64,000 bases of DNA from Arthrobacter sp. NicSoilC5 (GTDB taxonomy: Bacteria; Actinomycetota; Actinomycetes; Actinomycetales; Micrococcaceae). Both the position numbers and the translations under genes were made by a program. Of the stretch, positions 8,647 through 17,422 are shown piece by piece. Every line of letters begins with the position of its first letter. Position 1 is the first letter of the stretch. The notes beneath the pieces were generated by a model. It worked only from the letters and a program-made list of their open reading frames with translations, did no database searches and had not been told where the DNA came from. The stretch lies in NCBI RefSeq assembly GCF_019977395.1, contig NZ_AP024660.1, positions 2,790,001 through 2,854,000 of the forward strand, in the 5' to 3' direction.

Positions 8647-9873
8647 TTACACGACGTGCGGTTCGTGCGAGGACAGGTAGGACCGGCCGCTGAACGCCAC
8701 CAGGATGGCGATCACCATGGCCACCGCGCCAGCGAAGAACGGGACCTGCGGGCCGAAGTGCTCGCCGAGCTGGGCCGCCGCGAACGGGGCCAGCGCGCCG
8801 CCCATCCAGCGGACGAAGTTGTAGCCGGAGGATGCCACCGGCCGGGGCGAACCCGAGACACCCATGGCCAGTTCGGTGTAGATGGTGTTGTTGACGCCCA
8901 GCAGTGCACCGGCAACGATCACCAGCACGACGACGGCGGGAACCGAGTGCCCGGCAGCCAGTCCCAGCCCGGCCAGGTCCAGCATGAGCAGGAACAGCGT
9001 GCCCGTCAGGACCTTCACCGCGCCGAAGCGGGCCTGCAGCGGCGGGGCCACGAAGACCGAGAACACCGCCACGGCAACGCCCCACCCGAAGAAGACTCCG
9101 CCAATGCCGTACGCATCCATGCCCAGGATGAACGGGGTGAAAGCCAGGATGGTGAAGAAGCCGTAGTTGTAGAACAGGCCGCTCGCCGCCGTCGTCCGCA
9201 GTCCCTTGTGTCCCAGCGCCAGCAGCGGGTCGCGGAGGCGCACCTTGCGCTCAGGCAGCGGGGTCTTGGGCAGCAGGGCGATCAGGGCGATGAAGGCGGC
9301 GGCCATGAGGACGGCGGTGCCGAAGAAGGGTGCGCGCCACTGCCAGCCGCCCAGGAGGGCGCCGAGCAGCGGGCCGAGGGAGATGCCCAGGCCCAGGGCG
9401 GCTTCGTAGAGGATGATAGCGGTCCCGGCGCCGCCGCTGGCCACGCCCACGATCACGGCGAGGGCGGTGGCCACGAAGAGGGCGTTGCCCAGTCCCCAGC
9501 CGGCGCGGAAGCCCACCAGCTCACCAACGCTGGCGGACAGTCCGGACAGCGAGGAGAAGACGACAATGACGGCCAGGCCGATCAGCAGGGTCTTCTTGCC
9601 GCCGATCCGCGAGGACACAAAACCCGTGATCAGCATGGCCAGCGCCGTGACCAGGAAGTAGCTGGTGAAGAGCAGCGATACCTCGCTGGGGCTGGCGTCC
9701 AGGTTGGTGGCGATGGCCGGGAGGATGGGATCCACCAGCCCGATGCCCATGAAGGCGAACACTGCGGCGAGGGCGGTGGCCCACACCGCCTTGGGCTGCT
9801 TCAGGAATGAGGCCTTTTCGGCCTGCAGGGTTGATTCTGGTGCCGGCAGGGTTTCTGCGAGCTGGCCGTCCAT
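8647..9873 (-). CDS. MFS efflux transporter, MarR-linked
   Basis: 408 residues, 12 membrane segments, with the loop 2-3 motif ITGFVSSRIGGKKTLLIG and helix-4/5 residues GWGLGNALFVATALAVIV plus GISLGPLLGALLGG (antiporter motif C). This pattern fits small drug/metabolite exporters (ACDE-like group). The ATG at 9873 follows TAGGAG by eight bases; the open frame runs further upstream but overlaps the MarR gene. It lies 46 bases downstream of that gene on the same strand, so the two probably form a repressor-exporter operon controlled from the palindrome at 10361-10393. The substrate is unknown. Confidence 0.9.
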   Translation of the reverse strand: MDGQLAETLPAPESTLQAEKASFLKQPKAVWATALAAVFAFMGIGLVDPILPAIATNLDASPSEVSLLFTSYFLVTALAMLITGFVSSRIGGKKTLLIGLAVIVVFSSLSGLSASVGELVGFRAGWGLGNALFVATALAVIVGVASGGAGTAIILYEAALGLGISLGPLLGALLGGWQWRAPFFGTAVLMAAAFIALIALLPKTPLPERKVRLRDPLLALGHKGLRTTAASGLFYNYGFFTILAFTPFILGMDAYGIGGVFFGWGVAVAVFSVFVAPPLQARFGAVKVLTGTLFLLMLDLAGLGLAAGHSVPAVVVLVIVAGALLGVNNTIYTELAMGVSGSPRPVASSGYNFVRWMGGALAPFAAAQLGEHFGPQVPFFAGAVAMVIAILVAFSGRSYLSSHEPHVV

Positions 9874-9919
9874 GGAGGGTACTCCTAAGTTCGTGGCTAA
9901 TTCAGTGTGGGTGGCTGGT

Positions 9920-10360
9920 TCAGTTCTGGAGGGATGCATTGATCTTGTCGATGACCGGCAGGGCCTCCGACAGGGCTTTACGGTCCTGGTCGGTGAGGGT
10001 GCTGAGGATGTCGGCCATCACCTGGTTGCGCCGCGTGTTTGCGGCGTCGACGGCGGCACGGCCTTGGGGGGTGAGGATCACCCGGACGGCGCGGGAGTCT
10101 GCCGGGTCGGGCTCGCGCCGGGCCAGGCCCGCGCGTTCGAGCTTGATGATCTGCTCGGTGGCGCTGGGCACGCGGACCCCGAGGTTCCGGGCAATTTCAC
10201 CGACGCGCTGGCCTTCGCCGAGCAGCATCTTGAGCGTGCTGAGCTGGGCGGCGCTGAGTTCACCGTCCGCGTCGAGGCGCCGGACCAGGTAGACACTGTG
10301 GCGGAGGGCTTCGCGGAACCCACTGGCGAGTTCCTGGAGCTGGGGATCGTTGGTATCCAT
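9920..10360 (-). CDS. MarR-family transcriptional regulator
   Basis: 146 residues with the MarR winged-helix layout: LSTLKMLLGEGQRVGEIARNLGV (helix-turn-helix, about 45-70), VPSATEQIIKLERAGLARR (recognition helix) and the wing DPADSRAVRVILTPQG. It is likely to repress itself and the downstream exporter. The ATG at 10360 directly abuts the palindrome at 10361-10393; a second in-frame ATG lies in the palindrome's three-base loop at 10378. Neither has a good ribosome site, so translation may be leaderless or the start misjudged. The gene follows a GNAT gene whose stop touches the palindrome. Confidence 0.92.
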   Translation of the reverse strand: MDTNDPQLQELASGFREALRHSVYLVRRLDADGELSAAQLSTLKMLLGEGQRVGEIARNLGVRVPSATEQIIKLERAGLARREPDPADSRAVRVILTPQGRAAVDAANTRRNQVMADILSTLTDQDRKALSEALPVIDKINASLQN

Positions 10361-10393
10361 CGTTAGGTACCCTAACATTTAGGGTACCTAACG
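10361..10393. promoter_or_regulatory. 33-bp palindromic double operator for the MarR gene
   Basis: Arms 10361-10375 and 10379-10393 are exactly complementary over 15 bases around CAT. Each arm contains its own MarR-like site: GTTAGG-TAC-CCTAAC (10362-10376) and TTAGG-GTA-CCTAA (10379-10391). Its position directly before the MarR start indicates autoregulation. Binding is inferred from structure and position. Confidence 0.8.
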
Positions 10394-10394
10394 G

Positions 10395-10922
10395 TCAAGA
10401 TTCGAGGGCCATCTTCATGCCGACGTGGCTGGCCTCGAAGCCCAGCTGCTGGTAGAACCGCTGGGCTGCCGTGCGGCTTTGATGGGTGGTCAGCTGCATC
10501 AGGCTGCAGCCGCGCCTGCGGGACTCCCCGGCCGCCCAGCCCACCATCAGCTTCCCGAGCCCCTGGCCGCGGAGGGACGCGTCCACCCGGACGCCCTCGA
10601 GCTGCGAGCGCCAGGCACCCTTCCGCGAGATCCCTGGCAGGAAACTCAGCTGGAAGGTGGCAACTGCCGCGCCTGCGTCTTCGCCGTGAGGCACCAGTTC
10701 GCCCACCACCAGCAGATGGTTCTGGTCAGCCGCTATCGCGTCGAAGGCGTGCTCGTAAGGTTCCATGTCCTGCGCGGTTTCCCGCCCGGCGGCCAGGGCA
10801 TCGTCGGCCAGCAGCCGCACCATGGCGGGCAGGTCGGCCCGGGTGGCGTGGCGGAGGCGGAACGTGCCGCCGTCGAATTCGGCAGTGAACAGGGCAGGAA
10901 CGGCATCTTGGGCAGGGATCAC
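10395..10922 (-). CDS. GNAT-family N-acetyltransferase
   Basis: 175 residues. The acetyl-CoA-binding motif A is seen as LEGVRVDASLRGQGLGKLMVGWAAGESRRRGC (about 110-140, with R-GQGLG), followed by the motif B region TTHQSRTAAQRFYQQLGFEASHVGMK. The substrate (amino group of a small molecule or protein) is unknown. The start is a GTG at 10922 with a modest GGGCAG ribosome site. The hairpin at 10949-10980 lies just upstream and closes the mtlD transcript, so the gene has its own promoter. Its stop touches the MarR operator, so the exporter operon promoter must overlap its 3' end. Confidence 0.88.
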   Translation of the reverse strand: MIPAQDAVPALFTAEFDGGTFRLRHATRADLPAMVRLLADDALAAGRETAQDMEPYEHAFDAIAADQNHLLVVGELVPHGEDAGAAVATFQLSFLPGISRKGAWRSQLEGVRVDASLRGQGLGKLMVGWAAGESRRRGCSLMQLTTHQSRTAAQRFYQQLGFEASHVGMKMALES

Positions 10923-10948
10923 CTGCCCAGCCTTGCACAGGAAGACCG

Positions 10949-10980
10949 CGACGCCGGCACCCGCATGGGTGCCGGCGTCG
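10949..10980 (-). terminator. Perfect 14-bp hairpin with tetraloop, end of mannitol operon
   Basis: Arms 10949-10962 and 10967-10980 pair fully around GCAT. It follows mtlD on the minus strand by about 90 bases and precedes the GNAT start. Confidence 0.8.
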
Positions 10981-11069
10981 TGCTGATGCCGCGTTGCCGG
11001 AAATCCGGCAGGATCTGATGGAGCGTTGCGTCAGGGGGTGCAGGAAGTGATGGCGCGTCCCGGGATGGG

Positions 11070-12233
11070 TCAGGCCGGGGTGCTGGCCAGCTCCGCCTGC
11101 CGCTCCTCCACCAGGGTGGCAACGGCATTGAACAGCGGATGGTCCTTCTCAAGCCCGGTGATTTTCGCCGTGGCATCGGCCGGGCCCGCGGAGGCCAGGA
11201 TGGCTGCCAGCTCGGTAGCCTCGGCATCGGCGGGATCGGTGAAGCGCAGGGCGGCCGCGATGGCACCCAGCAGGGCCTCCGGCACGACGCCGCGTTCCGC
11301 CAGTTCCGCCGCCGGGCCGATGAACCGTTCGTGCCGGCTCAGCTTCCGCAGCGGGGCGCGGCCCACCCGGTTCACGGTGTCCGGAAGGTACGGGTTGGAG
11401 AACCGGACCAGGATCTTCTGGACGTAGGCCTCCTGCTCGTCGTTGCTGAACCCGTGCTTGGCCACCAGGAGCTGCTTGGTTTCCTCCAGCACGGCCCGTA
11501 CGTCCTCGGCCACGTCCTGGTCCGCCATGGCATCCGAGATCTTCTCCACGCCCGCTTCGAAGCCGAGGTAGGCGGCAGAGGCATGCCCGGTGTTCACGGT
11601 GAACAGCTTCCGCTCGATGTAGGGCGAGAGGTCATCCACGAAGGTGGCTCCCGGAATCACCGGAACGGAATCGCCGAAGGCGGTGCGGTCGATGACCCAC
11701 TCGTAGAAGGTTTCCACCGTCACGTCCAGGCCCTGCCCGGCCTCCTGGTTGGGCACGATCCGGTCCACGGCGGTGTTGGCGAAGACCGCCTTGCCGTCGA
11801 GCACTGCGGCGGTGACCCCGGGCTGCGAGGCAACCTCCTTGGCCAGGATGTCCGTGGCATTGATGGCGTTCTCGCAGGCCATCACCTGGAGGGGCGCGAG
11901 CCCCGGTTCCCTGGCGACGATGCCCTTGGCGATCACGGGCGCCACGAACTTCAGGATGTGCGGGCCCACCGCCGTGGTGACGATGTCCGCCGTCGAAATT
12001 TCCTGGACCAGCTCTGCTTCCTGGGCGTTGGAGTTCAGCGCCCGGAAGTTGTCCACGGTGCGTACGGCGGGGTTCTCCCCCACCTCGTGCACCGCATATC
12101 TGTCCGCCTGCGAGAGCCGGGTGATGAGTTCCTCCGCGACGTCCGCGAACACCACCTCGTAGCCTGCGTCATGCAGGAGCAGGCCCACGAAGCCGCGGCC
12201 GATGTTGCCGGCACCGAAATGTACTGCCTTCAC
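11070..12233 (-). CDS. mtlD: Mannitol-1-phosphate 5-dehydrogenase
   Basis: 387 residues. It oxidises mannitol 1-phosphate, the product of the mannitol PTS, to fructose 6-phosphate with NAD. The N-terminal MKAVHFGAGNIGRGFVG is the near-invariant MtlD nucleotide-binding start. Other family blocks are ACENAINATD, PNQEAGQGLDV, the catalytic-domain KLFTVNTGHASAAYLG and RFSNPYLPDTVNRVGRAPLRKL. Length and motifs are normal. Its GTG start overlaps the mtlA TAG by one base (TAGTG), implying translational coupling. Expression is presumably set by the TetR-type regulator upstream of mtlA. Confidence 0.97.
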   Translation of the reverse strand: MKAVHFGAGNIGRGFVGLLLHDAGYEVVFADVAEELITRLSQADRYAVHEVGENPAVRTVDNFRALNSNAQEAELVQEISTADIVTTAVGPHILKFVAPVIAKGIVAREPGLAPLQVMACENAINATDILAKEVASQPGVTAAVLDGKAVFANTAVDRIVPNQEAGQGLDVTVETFYEWVIDRTAFGDSVPVIPGATFVDDLSPYIERKLFTVNTGHASAAYLGFEAGVEKISDAMADQDVAEDVRAVLEETKQLLVAKHGFSNDEQEAYVQKILVRFSNPYLPDTVNRVGRAPLRKLSRHERFIGPAAELAERGVVPEALLGAIAAALRFTDPADAEATELAAILASAGPADATAKITGLEKDHPLFNAVATLVEERQAELASTPA

Positions 12234-14293
12234 TATGCGTTGACCTTTCCGAAGAGCTCCAGGACTTCGTCCTCGGACGTGGCAGCCTCCAGCCGGGCCA
12301 CCTGCTCCTTGTTGGTGAACACCTTGGCGATGGAGGACAGGATGTGCAGGTGTTCGTTGTTGATGCCTGCCACGCCCACCACGAACTTCACTTCCTTGCC
12401 GTTCCAGTCGATGCCCTCCGGGTAGCGGATGACGGACACCGCAGACTTGCGGATGTGGTCCTTGGCGGCGTTGGTGCCGTGCGGGATGGCCAGGAAGCTG
12501 CCCATGTAGGTGGACACGGATTCCTCGCGCTCGTGCATGGCGGCGATGTATCCCTCATCCACGGCGCCCCGGGCCAGCAGGAGCCGTCCGGCCTCGTCGA
12601 TGGCGGCGTCGCGGGTGGTGGCCTTACCGGTCAGCACCACGCTCTCGCGGGCCAGGATCTCGGAGGTTCCGGTGGCGGCTGCTGCGCCGCCTGCCGTCGC
12701 TCCCGCGGCAGCGGGGGCTGCGTCCACCGGTGCATCGGCGGCGTGGGCACCGTGGGAGGTGCCGGCGTCGGCCGTTCCGCCCTCGGTGTTGCTGTCCCGG
12801 ACCAGTTCCACGATCTCGTCGTAGCGCGGGCTGTTCATGAAGTTGTCCACCGAGTAGTGGACCGCGCTGGAGGTGACCGGCTTGGCGCGTTCGGTCAGGT
12901 CCTGGTGCGTGACCACAACGTCGTAGGTGTCGCTGAGGTTGGCGATGGAGGCGTTGGTGACCTTGACGTCAGGGAAGCCCGCCGCCTTGATCTTGTTCCG
13001 CAGCACCGAGGCGCCCATGGCGCTGGAGCCCATGCCGGCGTCGCACGCAAACACGATGTTCCGCACCGGGCCGGCGAGCACGCCCACTCCGCCGTGGCCG
13101 GCGGCCGCACCAGCGGCAGTTCCCGCGCCGGCACCGGTCAGGGTGGAGGCAACGGAGCTCTTCTTGCCCTTCATGGCCTCCATGCGGGCGGTGGCGTCGC
13201 CCAGGTCCGCCTCGTCACTGTGCTTGGTGGTGCGCAGGATGACGGAGGAGACCAGGAAGGAGACGGCAGCCGCGAGCACCACGGAGAGGATCACGCCGAA
13301 GTAGCTGTCGCGGGAGGTCTGCGCCAGGACGGCGAAAATGGAGCCAGGCGCGGCCGGGGCCACGAGGCCGGAGTTGGTGATGGCCAGGGTGGCGATGCCG
13401 GTCATGCCGCCGGCGATGGTGCCCAGGATCAGCAGCGGGCGCATCAGGACGTACGGGAAGTAGATCTCGTGGATGCCGCCCAGGAACTGGATGATGGCAG
13501 CGCCGGGGGCGGAGGCCTTGGCGGCGCCGCGGCCAAAGAACGCGTACGCGAGCAGGAGGCCCAGGCCGGGACCGGGGTTGGCCTCCAGCAGGAACAGGAT
13601 GGACTTGCCCTGCTCCAGGGACTGCTGGACGCCCAGCGGGGTGAGCACGCCGTGGTTGATGGCGTTGTTCAGGAACAGGACCTTGGCGGGTTCGATGAAG
13701 ATGCTGGTCAGCGGCAGGAGGCCGTTCTGCACCAGGAACTGGACAAAGTTGCCGGCGGCCGTGCTGAAGGCGGTGACCAGCGGCGAGATGCCGTAGAAGC
13801 CCAGCAGTGCCAGCAGGGCGCCCCAGATGCCGGCGGAGAAGTTGTTCACCAGCATTTCGAAGCCCGGGCGGATCTTGCCGTCCCAGATGGAGTCGATCTT
13901 CTTCATGGTCCAGCCGCCCAGGGGGCCCATGATCATGGCGCCGATGAACATCGGGATGCCGGCGCCCACAATCACGCCCATGGTGCCGATGGCCCCCACC
14001 ACGCCGCCGCGGACGTCGTAGACCATCTTGCCGCCGGTGTAGCCGATCAGCAGCGGCAGGAGGTAGGTGATCATGGGGCCTACCAGGCCGATGTTGGGCT
14101 TCCCGCCGGTCTCACCGAAACCACCGAGCTGCGGAACGGGCAGCCACCCCTTCTCGATGAAGAGGGCGGTGATGATGCCCCAGGCGATGAACGCGCCAAT
14201 GTTGGGCATGATCATGCCGGACAGGAATGTCCCGAACTTTTGGACGTGCACGCGCGCGCTGGTGCGGGGTTTTGCAACTGTCTCTGTTGCCAT
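12233..14293 (-). CDS. mtlA: Mannitol PTS transporter, fused EIICBA
   Basis: 686 residues. It imports mannitol and phosphorylates it to mannitol 1-phosphate at the membrane. EIIC spans about residues 20-355 (substrate-loop motif LGGIHEIYFPYVL near 271-283). After a linker rich in Gly/Ala, EIIB covers 408-500 with phospho-Cys417 in FACDAGMGSSAMG. A second Ala/Gly-rich linker (501-545) leads to EIIA (546-686), with phospho-His605 in AIPHGTNAAKDHI. A fused EIIA is as in E. coli MtlA, whereas many Gram-positives carry it separately. Ribosome site AGGAAA before the ATG at 14293. Forms an operon with mtlD and probably the upstream tetR. Confidence 0.97.
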   Translation of the reverse strand: MATETVAKPRTSARVHVQKFGTFLSGMIMPNIGAFIAWGIITALFIEKGWLPVPQLGGFGETGGKPNIGLVGPMITYLLPLLIGYTGGKMVYDVRGGVVGAIGTMGVIVGAGIPMFIGAMIMGPLGGWTMKKIDSIWDGKIRPGFEMLVNNFSAGIWGALLALLGFYGISPLVTAFSTAAGNFVQFLVQNGLLPLTSIFIEPAKVLFLNNAINHGVLTPLGVQQSLEQGKSILFLLEANPGPGLGLLLAYAFFGRGAAKASAPGAAIIQFLGGIHEIYFPYVLMRPLLILGTIAGGMTGIATLAITNSGLVAPAAPGSIFAVLAQTSRDSYFGVILSVVLAAAVSFLVSSVILRTTKHSDEADLGDATARMEAMKGKKSSVASTLTGAGAGTAAGAAAGHGGVGVLAGPVRNIVFACDAGMGSSAMGASVLRNKIKAAGFPDVKVTNASIANLSDTYDVVVTHQDLTERAKPVTSSAVHYSVDNFMNSPRYDEIVELVRDSNTEGGTADAGTSHGAHAADAPVDAAPAAAGATAGGAAAATGTSEILARESVVLTGKATTRDAAIDEAGRLLLARGAVDEGYIAAMHEREESVSTYMGSFLAIPHGTNAAKDHIRKSAVSVIRYPEGIDWNGKEVKFVVGVAGINNEHLHILSSIAKVFTNKEQVARLEAATSEDEVLELFGKVNA

Positions 14294-14381
14294 GTGATTT
14301 CCTAACCGTCATTCCTGCTGCTCCGCAGGATTGGTCCGATGATTACGACGACGTACTGCTGGGTAATGCGGGGTTGTGGGG

Positions 14382-15110
14382 CTATCCGGCCGGGCTGGTG
14401 GAGATCCGGTGCAGCCATTCGAGGAAAAGCTTGAGTTCCGAGCTGGAAAGCTGGTCAGAGTGCGAAGCCTGAAGTGCGGCGTTCAGGGCGATCGCTGCCA
14501 CCACCACCGAGGACTTCCCGGTGCCGCCCGGGGCCGGGCCGCTGGCGGGCTCGGCGGACACCGCGAAAATCATGGCGTCCCGGGTCATGGTGGACAGTTC
14601 GAGGTTGCGTTCGGTGGCGGGTTCCGCAATCAGCATCAGCGTCACGCCCACGTTGGCCGCCAGAATGGACCTGGCCGCTTCCCTGGGCTGGACGTTCAGC
14701 TGGCCCGCCGCCGCTGCCTTGTTCAGCATCTCTTCCATCAGCGCCTCGGCATCCGCCACGATGGCAGGACGGCTTTCCGGACGGATGTTGCCGAACATGA
14801 CCAGGTACAGCTCGGGCTGGTTCAGGCCGAACTGGACGTGGTTGTCCCACATTCTCCGGATGTCCTCAAGGGGCTGTCCGGAGGGGGCGAAATCCCTTTC
14901 GCCCGCGACATATTCCTCAAACCCTGCGGCGACGACGGCGTCGAACAGACCTTCCTTGTCACCGAAGTGGTGGTACAGGGTGGGAGCCGAAACCCCTGCC
15001 AGCTGGGTGATCTGGCGGGTGGAGACCGGAGCTCCGGCCGAATTTGCCAGCAGTTCCGCGGCAGCACGGAGCAGCCGCATTTTGGGGGGAAGCTGGCCAT
15101 CCAAACTCAT
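14382..15110 (-). CDS. TetR-family regulator, probable control of mannitol PTS genes
   Basis: 242 residues. The helix-turn-helix is at about residues 12-55: LLRAAAELLANSAGAPVSTRQITQLAGVS, then APTLYHHFGDKEGLFDAV. The larger ligand domain carries a Pro/Gly/Ser insert (about 195-210, SGPAPGGTGKSS). It is divergent from ptsI and co-directional with mtlA, 88 bases upstream, which makes the mannitol/PTS genes its obvious targets. This differs from the MtlR activators usual in Firmicutes. The palindrome TATAGC-GTT-GCTATA in the shared promoter region is its likely operator. Role inferred from position. Confidence 0.85.
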   Translation of the reverse strand: MSLDGQLPPKMRLLRAAAELLANSAGAPVSTRQITQLAGVSAPTLYHHFGDKEGLFDAVVAAGFEEYVAGERDFAPSGQPLEDIRRMWDNHVQFGLNQPELYLVMFGNIRPESRPAIVADAEALMEEMLNKAAAAGQLNVQPREAARSILAANVGVTLMLIAEPATERNLELSTMTRDAMIFAVSAEPASGPAPGGTGKSSVVVAAIALNAALQASHSDQLSSSELKLFLEWLHRISTSPAG

Positions 15111-15128
15111 AACCGCTACCCTAGCACC

Positions 15129-15143
15129 TATAGCGTTGCTATA
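15129..15143. promoter_or_regulatory. Palindrome TATAGC-GTT-GCTATA between tetR and ptsI
   Basis: Six-base arms 15129-15134 and 15138-15143 match exactly. It lies 19 bases from the tetR start and 129 from ptsI in their divergent promoter gap; a likely TetR operator controlling both directions. Confidence 0.6.
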
Positions 15144-15271
15144 TGAACTGAATCACATACAATTTTTTCAGGCACGTTTCCCGCCCCTGGACGTAGCAGT
15201 CCTCCGGCGGACCCGGCACGGCGCCGGAGAACTTGGCGGGCCTGTCTACCGGCAGAGAATGAGGACCTTCA

Positions 15272-16957
15272 GTGCAGAACTTCCCAGGAGTAGGCGTCAG
15301 CCCAGGCCGCGTCATCGGCACCATCCGGCAGATGCCCAAACCCATCAGTGAGCCTCCCGCCGGTGAACAGCTGGCTCCGGACACCACTGCCGAGGAAGCC
15401 ACCGCAGCCCTGAAGGCAGCTTCCCAGGCGGTGCACGACGAACTGAAGGAGCGCGCCGCGCACGCCATCGGTGACGGCAAGGCTGTCCTGGAAGCCACTG
15501 CACTGATGGCCAAGGACACCATGCTGATCAAAGGGGCGGCCAAGCTGGTGGCCCGGGGTGTTTCTGCCGAACGCGCCATCTGGGAATCCGGCTCCTCCGT
15601 GTCCGAGATGCTGCACAACCTGGGCGGCTACATGGCCGAACGGGCCACCGACGTCCTGGACGTCCGTGCCCGGATTGTCGCCGCGCTGCGGGGCGTCCCC
15701 GCACCCGGCATCCCCGCCTCCAACACCCCGTTCGTGCTGGTGGCAGAGGACCTTGCCCCCGCGGACACGGCAACCCTTGACCCGAACAAGGTCCTGGCGC
15801 TGGTCACCGCCGGCGGCGGCCCCCAGTCCCACACGGCGATCATCGCCCGCTCCCTCGGCCTGCCCGCCGTGGTTGCCGCCGTGGGCGTCGACGAACTCCC
15901 CGACGGCACCGAGGTCTACGTGGACGGCGCAGCCGGCAGCATCACCGCCGAACCCGACGAGACCCTCCGTGCCACCGCGGAAGCCTGGGCAGCCACGGCG
16001 TCGCTGCTGGCTGAGTTCACCGGCACGGGTACGACGGCGGATGGCCACCAGGTGCCACTGCTCGCCAACGTGGGTGGCGGCAAGGACGCCGAAGCTGCCG
16101 CCAAGCTCGGAGCCCAGGGCGTAGGCCTCTTCCGCACCGAGTTCTGCTTCCTGGAGCGGGACACCGAACCTTCCGTTGAGGAGCAGGCGGCTGCCTACAA
16201 GAGCGTTTTCGATGCCTTCCCCGGCAAGAAGGTGGTGCTGCGTACGCTGGATGCGGGCGCGGACAAGCCCCTGCCCTTCCTGACCGATTCCACGGAGCCC
16301 AACCCTGCCCTCGGCGTCCGTGGCTACCGCACGGACTTCACCACCCCCGGCGTCCTGGACCGGCAGCTCGAAGCCATCGCCCTGGCCCAGCAGCAGTCCC
16401 AGGCCGACGTCTGGGTCATGGCCCCCATGATCTCCACCGCGGAGGAAGCCTCTCGCTTCGCCTCGATGTGCGCAGACGCCGGCATCAAGACCCCCGGCGT
16501 CATGGTGGAGGTCCCCTCCGCGGCCCTGACCGCCGAGGCCATCCTCCGCGAAGTCAGCTTCGCCAGCCTGGGCACCAACGACCTCACGCAGTACGCCATG
16601 GCTGCCGACCGCCAGCTCGGCCCGCTCGCCAATCTGAACACCCCCTGGCAGCCCGCGGTCCTGCGCCTCGTGGGACTGACCGTCGAGGGGTCCCGCGCGG
16701 AGGGCCACGACAAGCCCGTGGGCGTCTGTGGTGAGGCTGCCGCCGATCCTGCCCTCGCCGTCGTCCTTACCGGCCTTGGCGTCAGCACCCTGTCCATGAC
16801 CGCGCGGTCCCTTGCCGCGGTGGCCGCGGTCCTGAAGACCGTGACCCTGTCCGAGGCCCAGGAACTGGCCAAGCTGGCCCTGTCCGCGCCGAGCGCCACC
16901 GAAGCCCGCGCCTGGGTGCGGGAAAAGCTGCCGGTCCTGGAGGAACTGGGGCTCTGA
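15272..16957 (+). CDS. ptsI: PTS enzyme I (phosphoenolpyruvate-protein phosphotransferase)
   Basis: 561 residues. The general PTS component: it takes phosphate from PEP and passes it to HPr. The N-terminal swivelling domain carries phospho-His187 in GGGPQSHTAIIARSLGLPAVV. The PEP-binding barrel shows GVGLFRTEFCF, APMISTAEEA, SLGTNDLTQYAMAADR and the active-site Cys in GVCGEAAADP. The start is GTG at 15272 with GAGGACC upstream. HPr (ptsH) is not adjacent and does not appear in the window, so enzyme I must work with an HPr encoded elsewhere. Divergent from the tetR-mtlA-mtlD operon. Confidence 0.97.
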   Translation: MQNFPGVGVSPGRVIGTIRQMPKPISEPPAGEQLAPDTTAEEATAALKAASQAVHDELKERAAHAIGDGKAVLEATALMAKDTMLIKGAAKLVARGVSAERAIWESGSSVSEMLHNLGGYMAERATDVLDVRARIVAALRGVPAPGIPASNTPFVLVAEDLAPADTATLDPNKVLALVTAGGGPQSHTAIIARSLGLPAVVAAVGVDELPDGTEVYVDGAAGSITAEPDETLRATAEAWAATASLLAEFTGTGTTADGHQVPLLANVGGGKDAEAAAKLGAQGVGLFRTEFCFLERDTEPSVEEQAAAYKSVFDAFPGKKVVLRTLDAGADKPLPFLTDSTEPNPALGVRGYRTDFTTPGVLDRQLEAIALAQQQSQADVWVMAPMISTAEEASRFASMCADAGIKTPGVMVEVPSAALTAEAILREVSFASLGTNDLTQYAMAADRQLGPLANLNTPWQPAVLRLVGLTVEGSRAEGHDKPVGVCGEAAADPALAVVLTGLGVSTLSMTARSLAAVAAVLKTVTLSEAQELAKLALSAPSATEARAWVREKLPVLEELGL

Positions 16958-16999
16958 CGCCCGCGGGCATGCCGGCCACACCCGGGATAGGCTACGTCC

Positions 17000-17422
17000 A
17001 TGGCACTGATAGCCCCCCGCGTCACGGCCGGCCTGCCCGCCGGCGAGGCCCGCAGCCTGACGCGCGCCCTCGAGGACAGCAATGACATCACCGTGTTCGT
17101 GGACGGAACGGTCCACCGGCTGCCCGGGCAGGCGAGGGACGCCGTCGTGGATCTCCTCGCCAGGCTGGGCCGCGGCGAAACGGTGACCGTGAGCAGCGTG
17201 GAGGAGATGCTGACCACCTCCCAGGCGGCCGAACTGGCCGGGATCTCGCACACCTACCTGCGCAACATGACGGACCGCGGCGAGATCCCGGTGGAGTACC
17301 GCGGATCGCACCGCCGGATCCGGACGGCCGACATCATGACGTGGCTTGGGAAGCAGAAGCTTGCGGAGCAAAAGCGCAAGCACGAAAAGGACGCCGGCGA
17401 TCACGCCGGCACGGCCGGGTAG
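17000..17422 (+). CDS. Excisionase-type helix-turn-helix protein (antitoxin-like)
   Basis: 140 residues. The C-terminal half has a MerR-like excisionase DNA-binding domain: LTTSQAAELAGISHTYLRNM, then GEIPVEYRGSHRRIRTADIMTWL (about 72-115), ending in a charged KQKLAEQKRKHEK tail. The N-terminal half (VTAGLPAGEARSLTRALEDS, VFVDGTVHRLPGQARDAV) resembles the antitoxin partners of PIN-domain toxins in actinobacteria. No PIN gene follows; instead an alpha/beta hydrolase gene overlaps its stop (TAGTG). There are no phage or integrase genes nearby, so phage excision is unlikely. Function unknown; an orphan antitoxin or regulator is possible. Confidence 0.75.
   Translation: MALIAPRVTAGLPAGEARSLTRALEDSNDITVFVDGTVHRLPGQARDAVVDLLARLGRGETVTVSSVEEMLTTSQAAELAGISHTYLRNMTDRGEIPVEYRGSHRRIRTADIMTWLGKQKLAEQKRKHEKDAGDHAGTAG

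Noticed and set aside
12344..14305. A 653-codon open frame antisense to mtlA
   Set aside because: Shadow of mtlA; Gly/His/Asp-rich translation without any domain.
17000..17422. Phage excisionase
   Set aside because: No integrase, attachment site or phage gene nearby; the N-terminal half is not excisionase-like.
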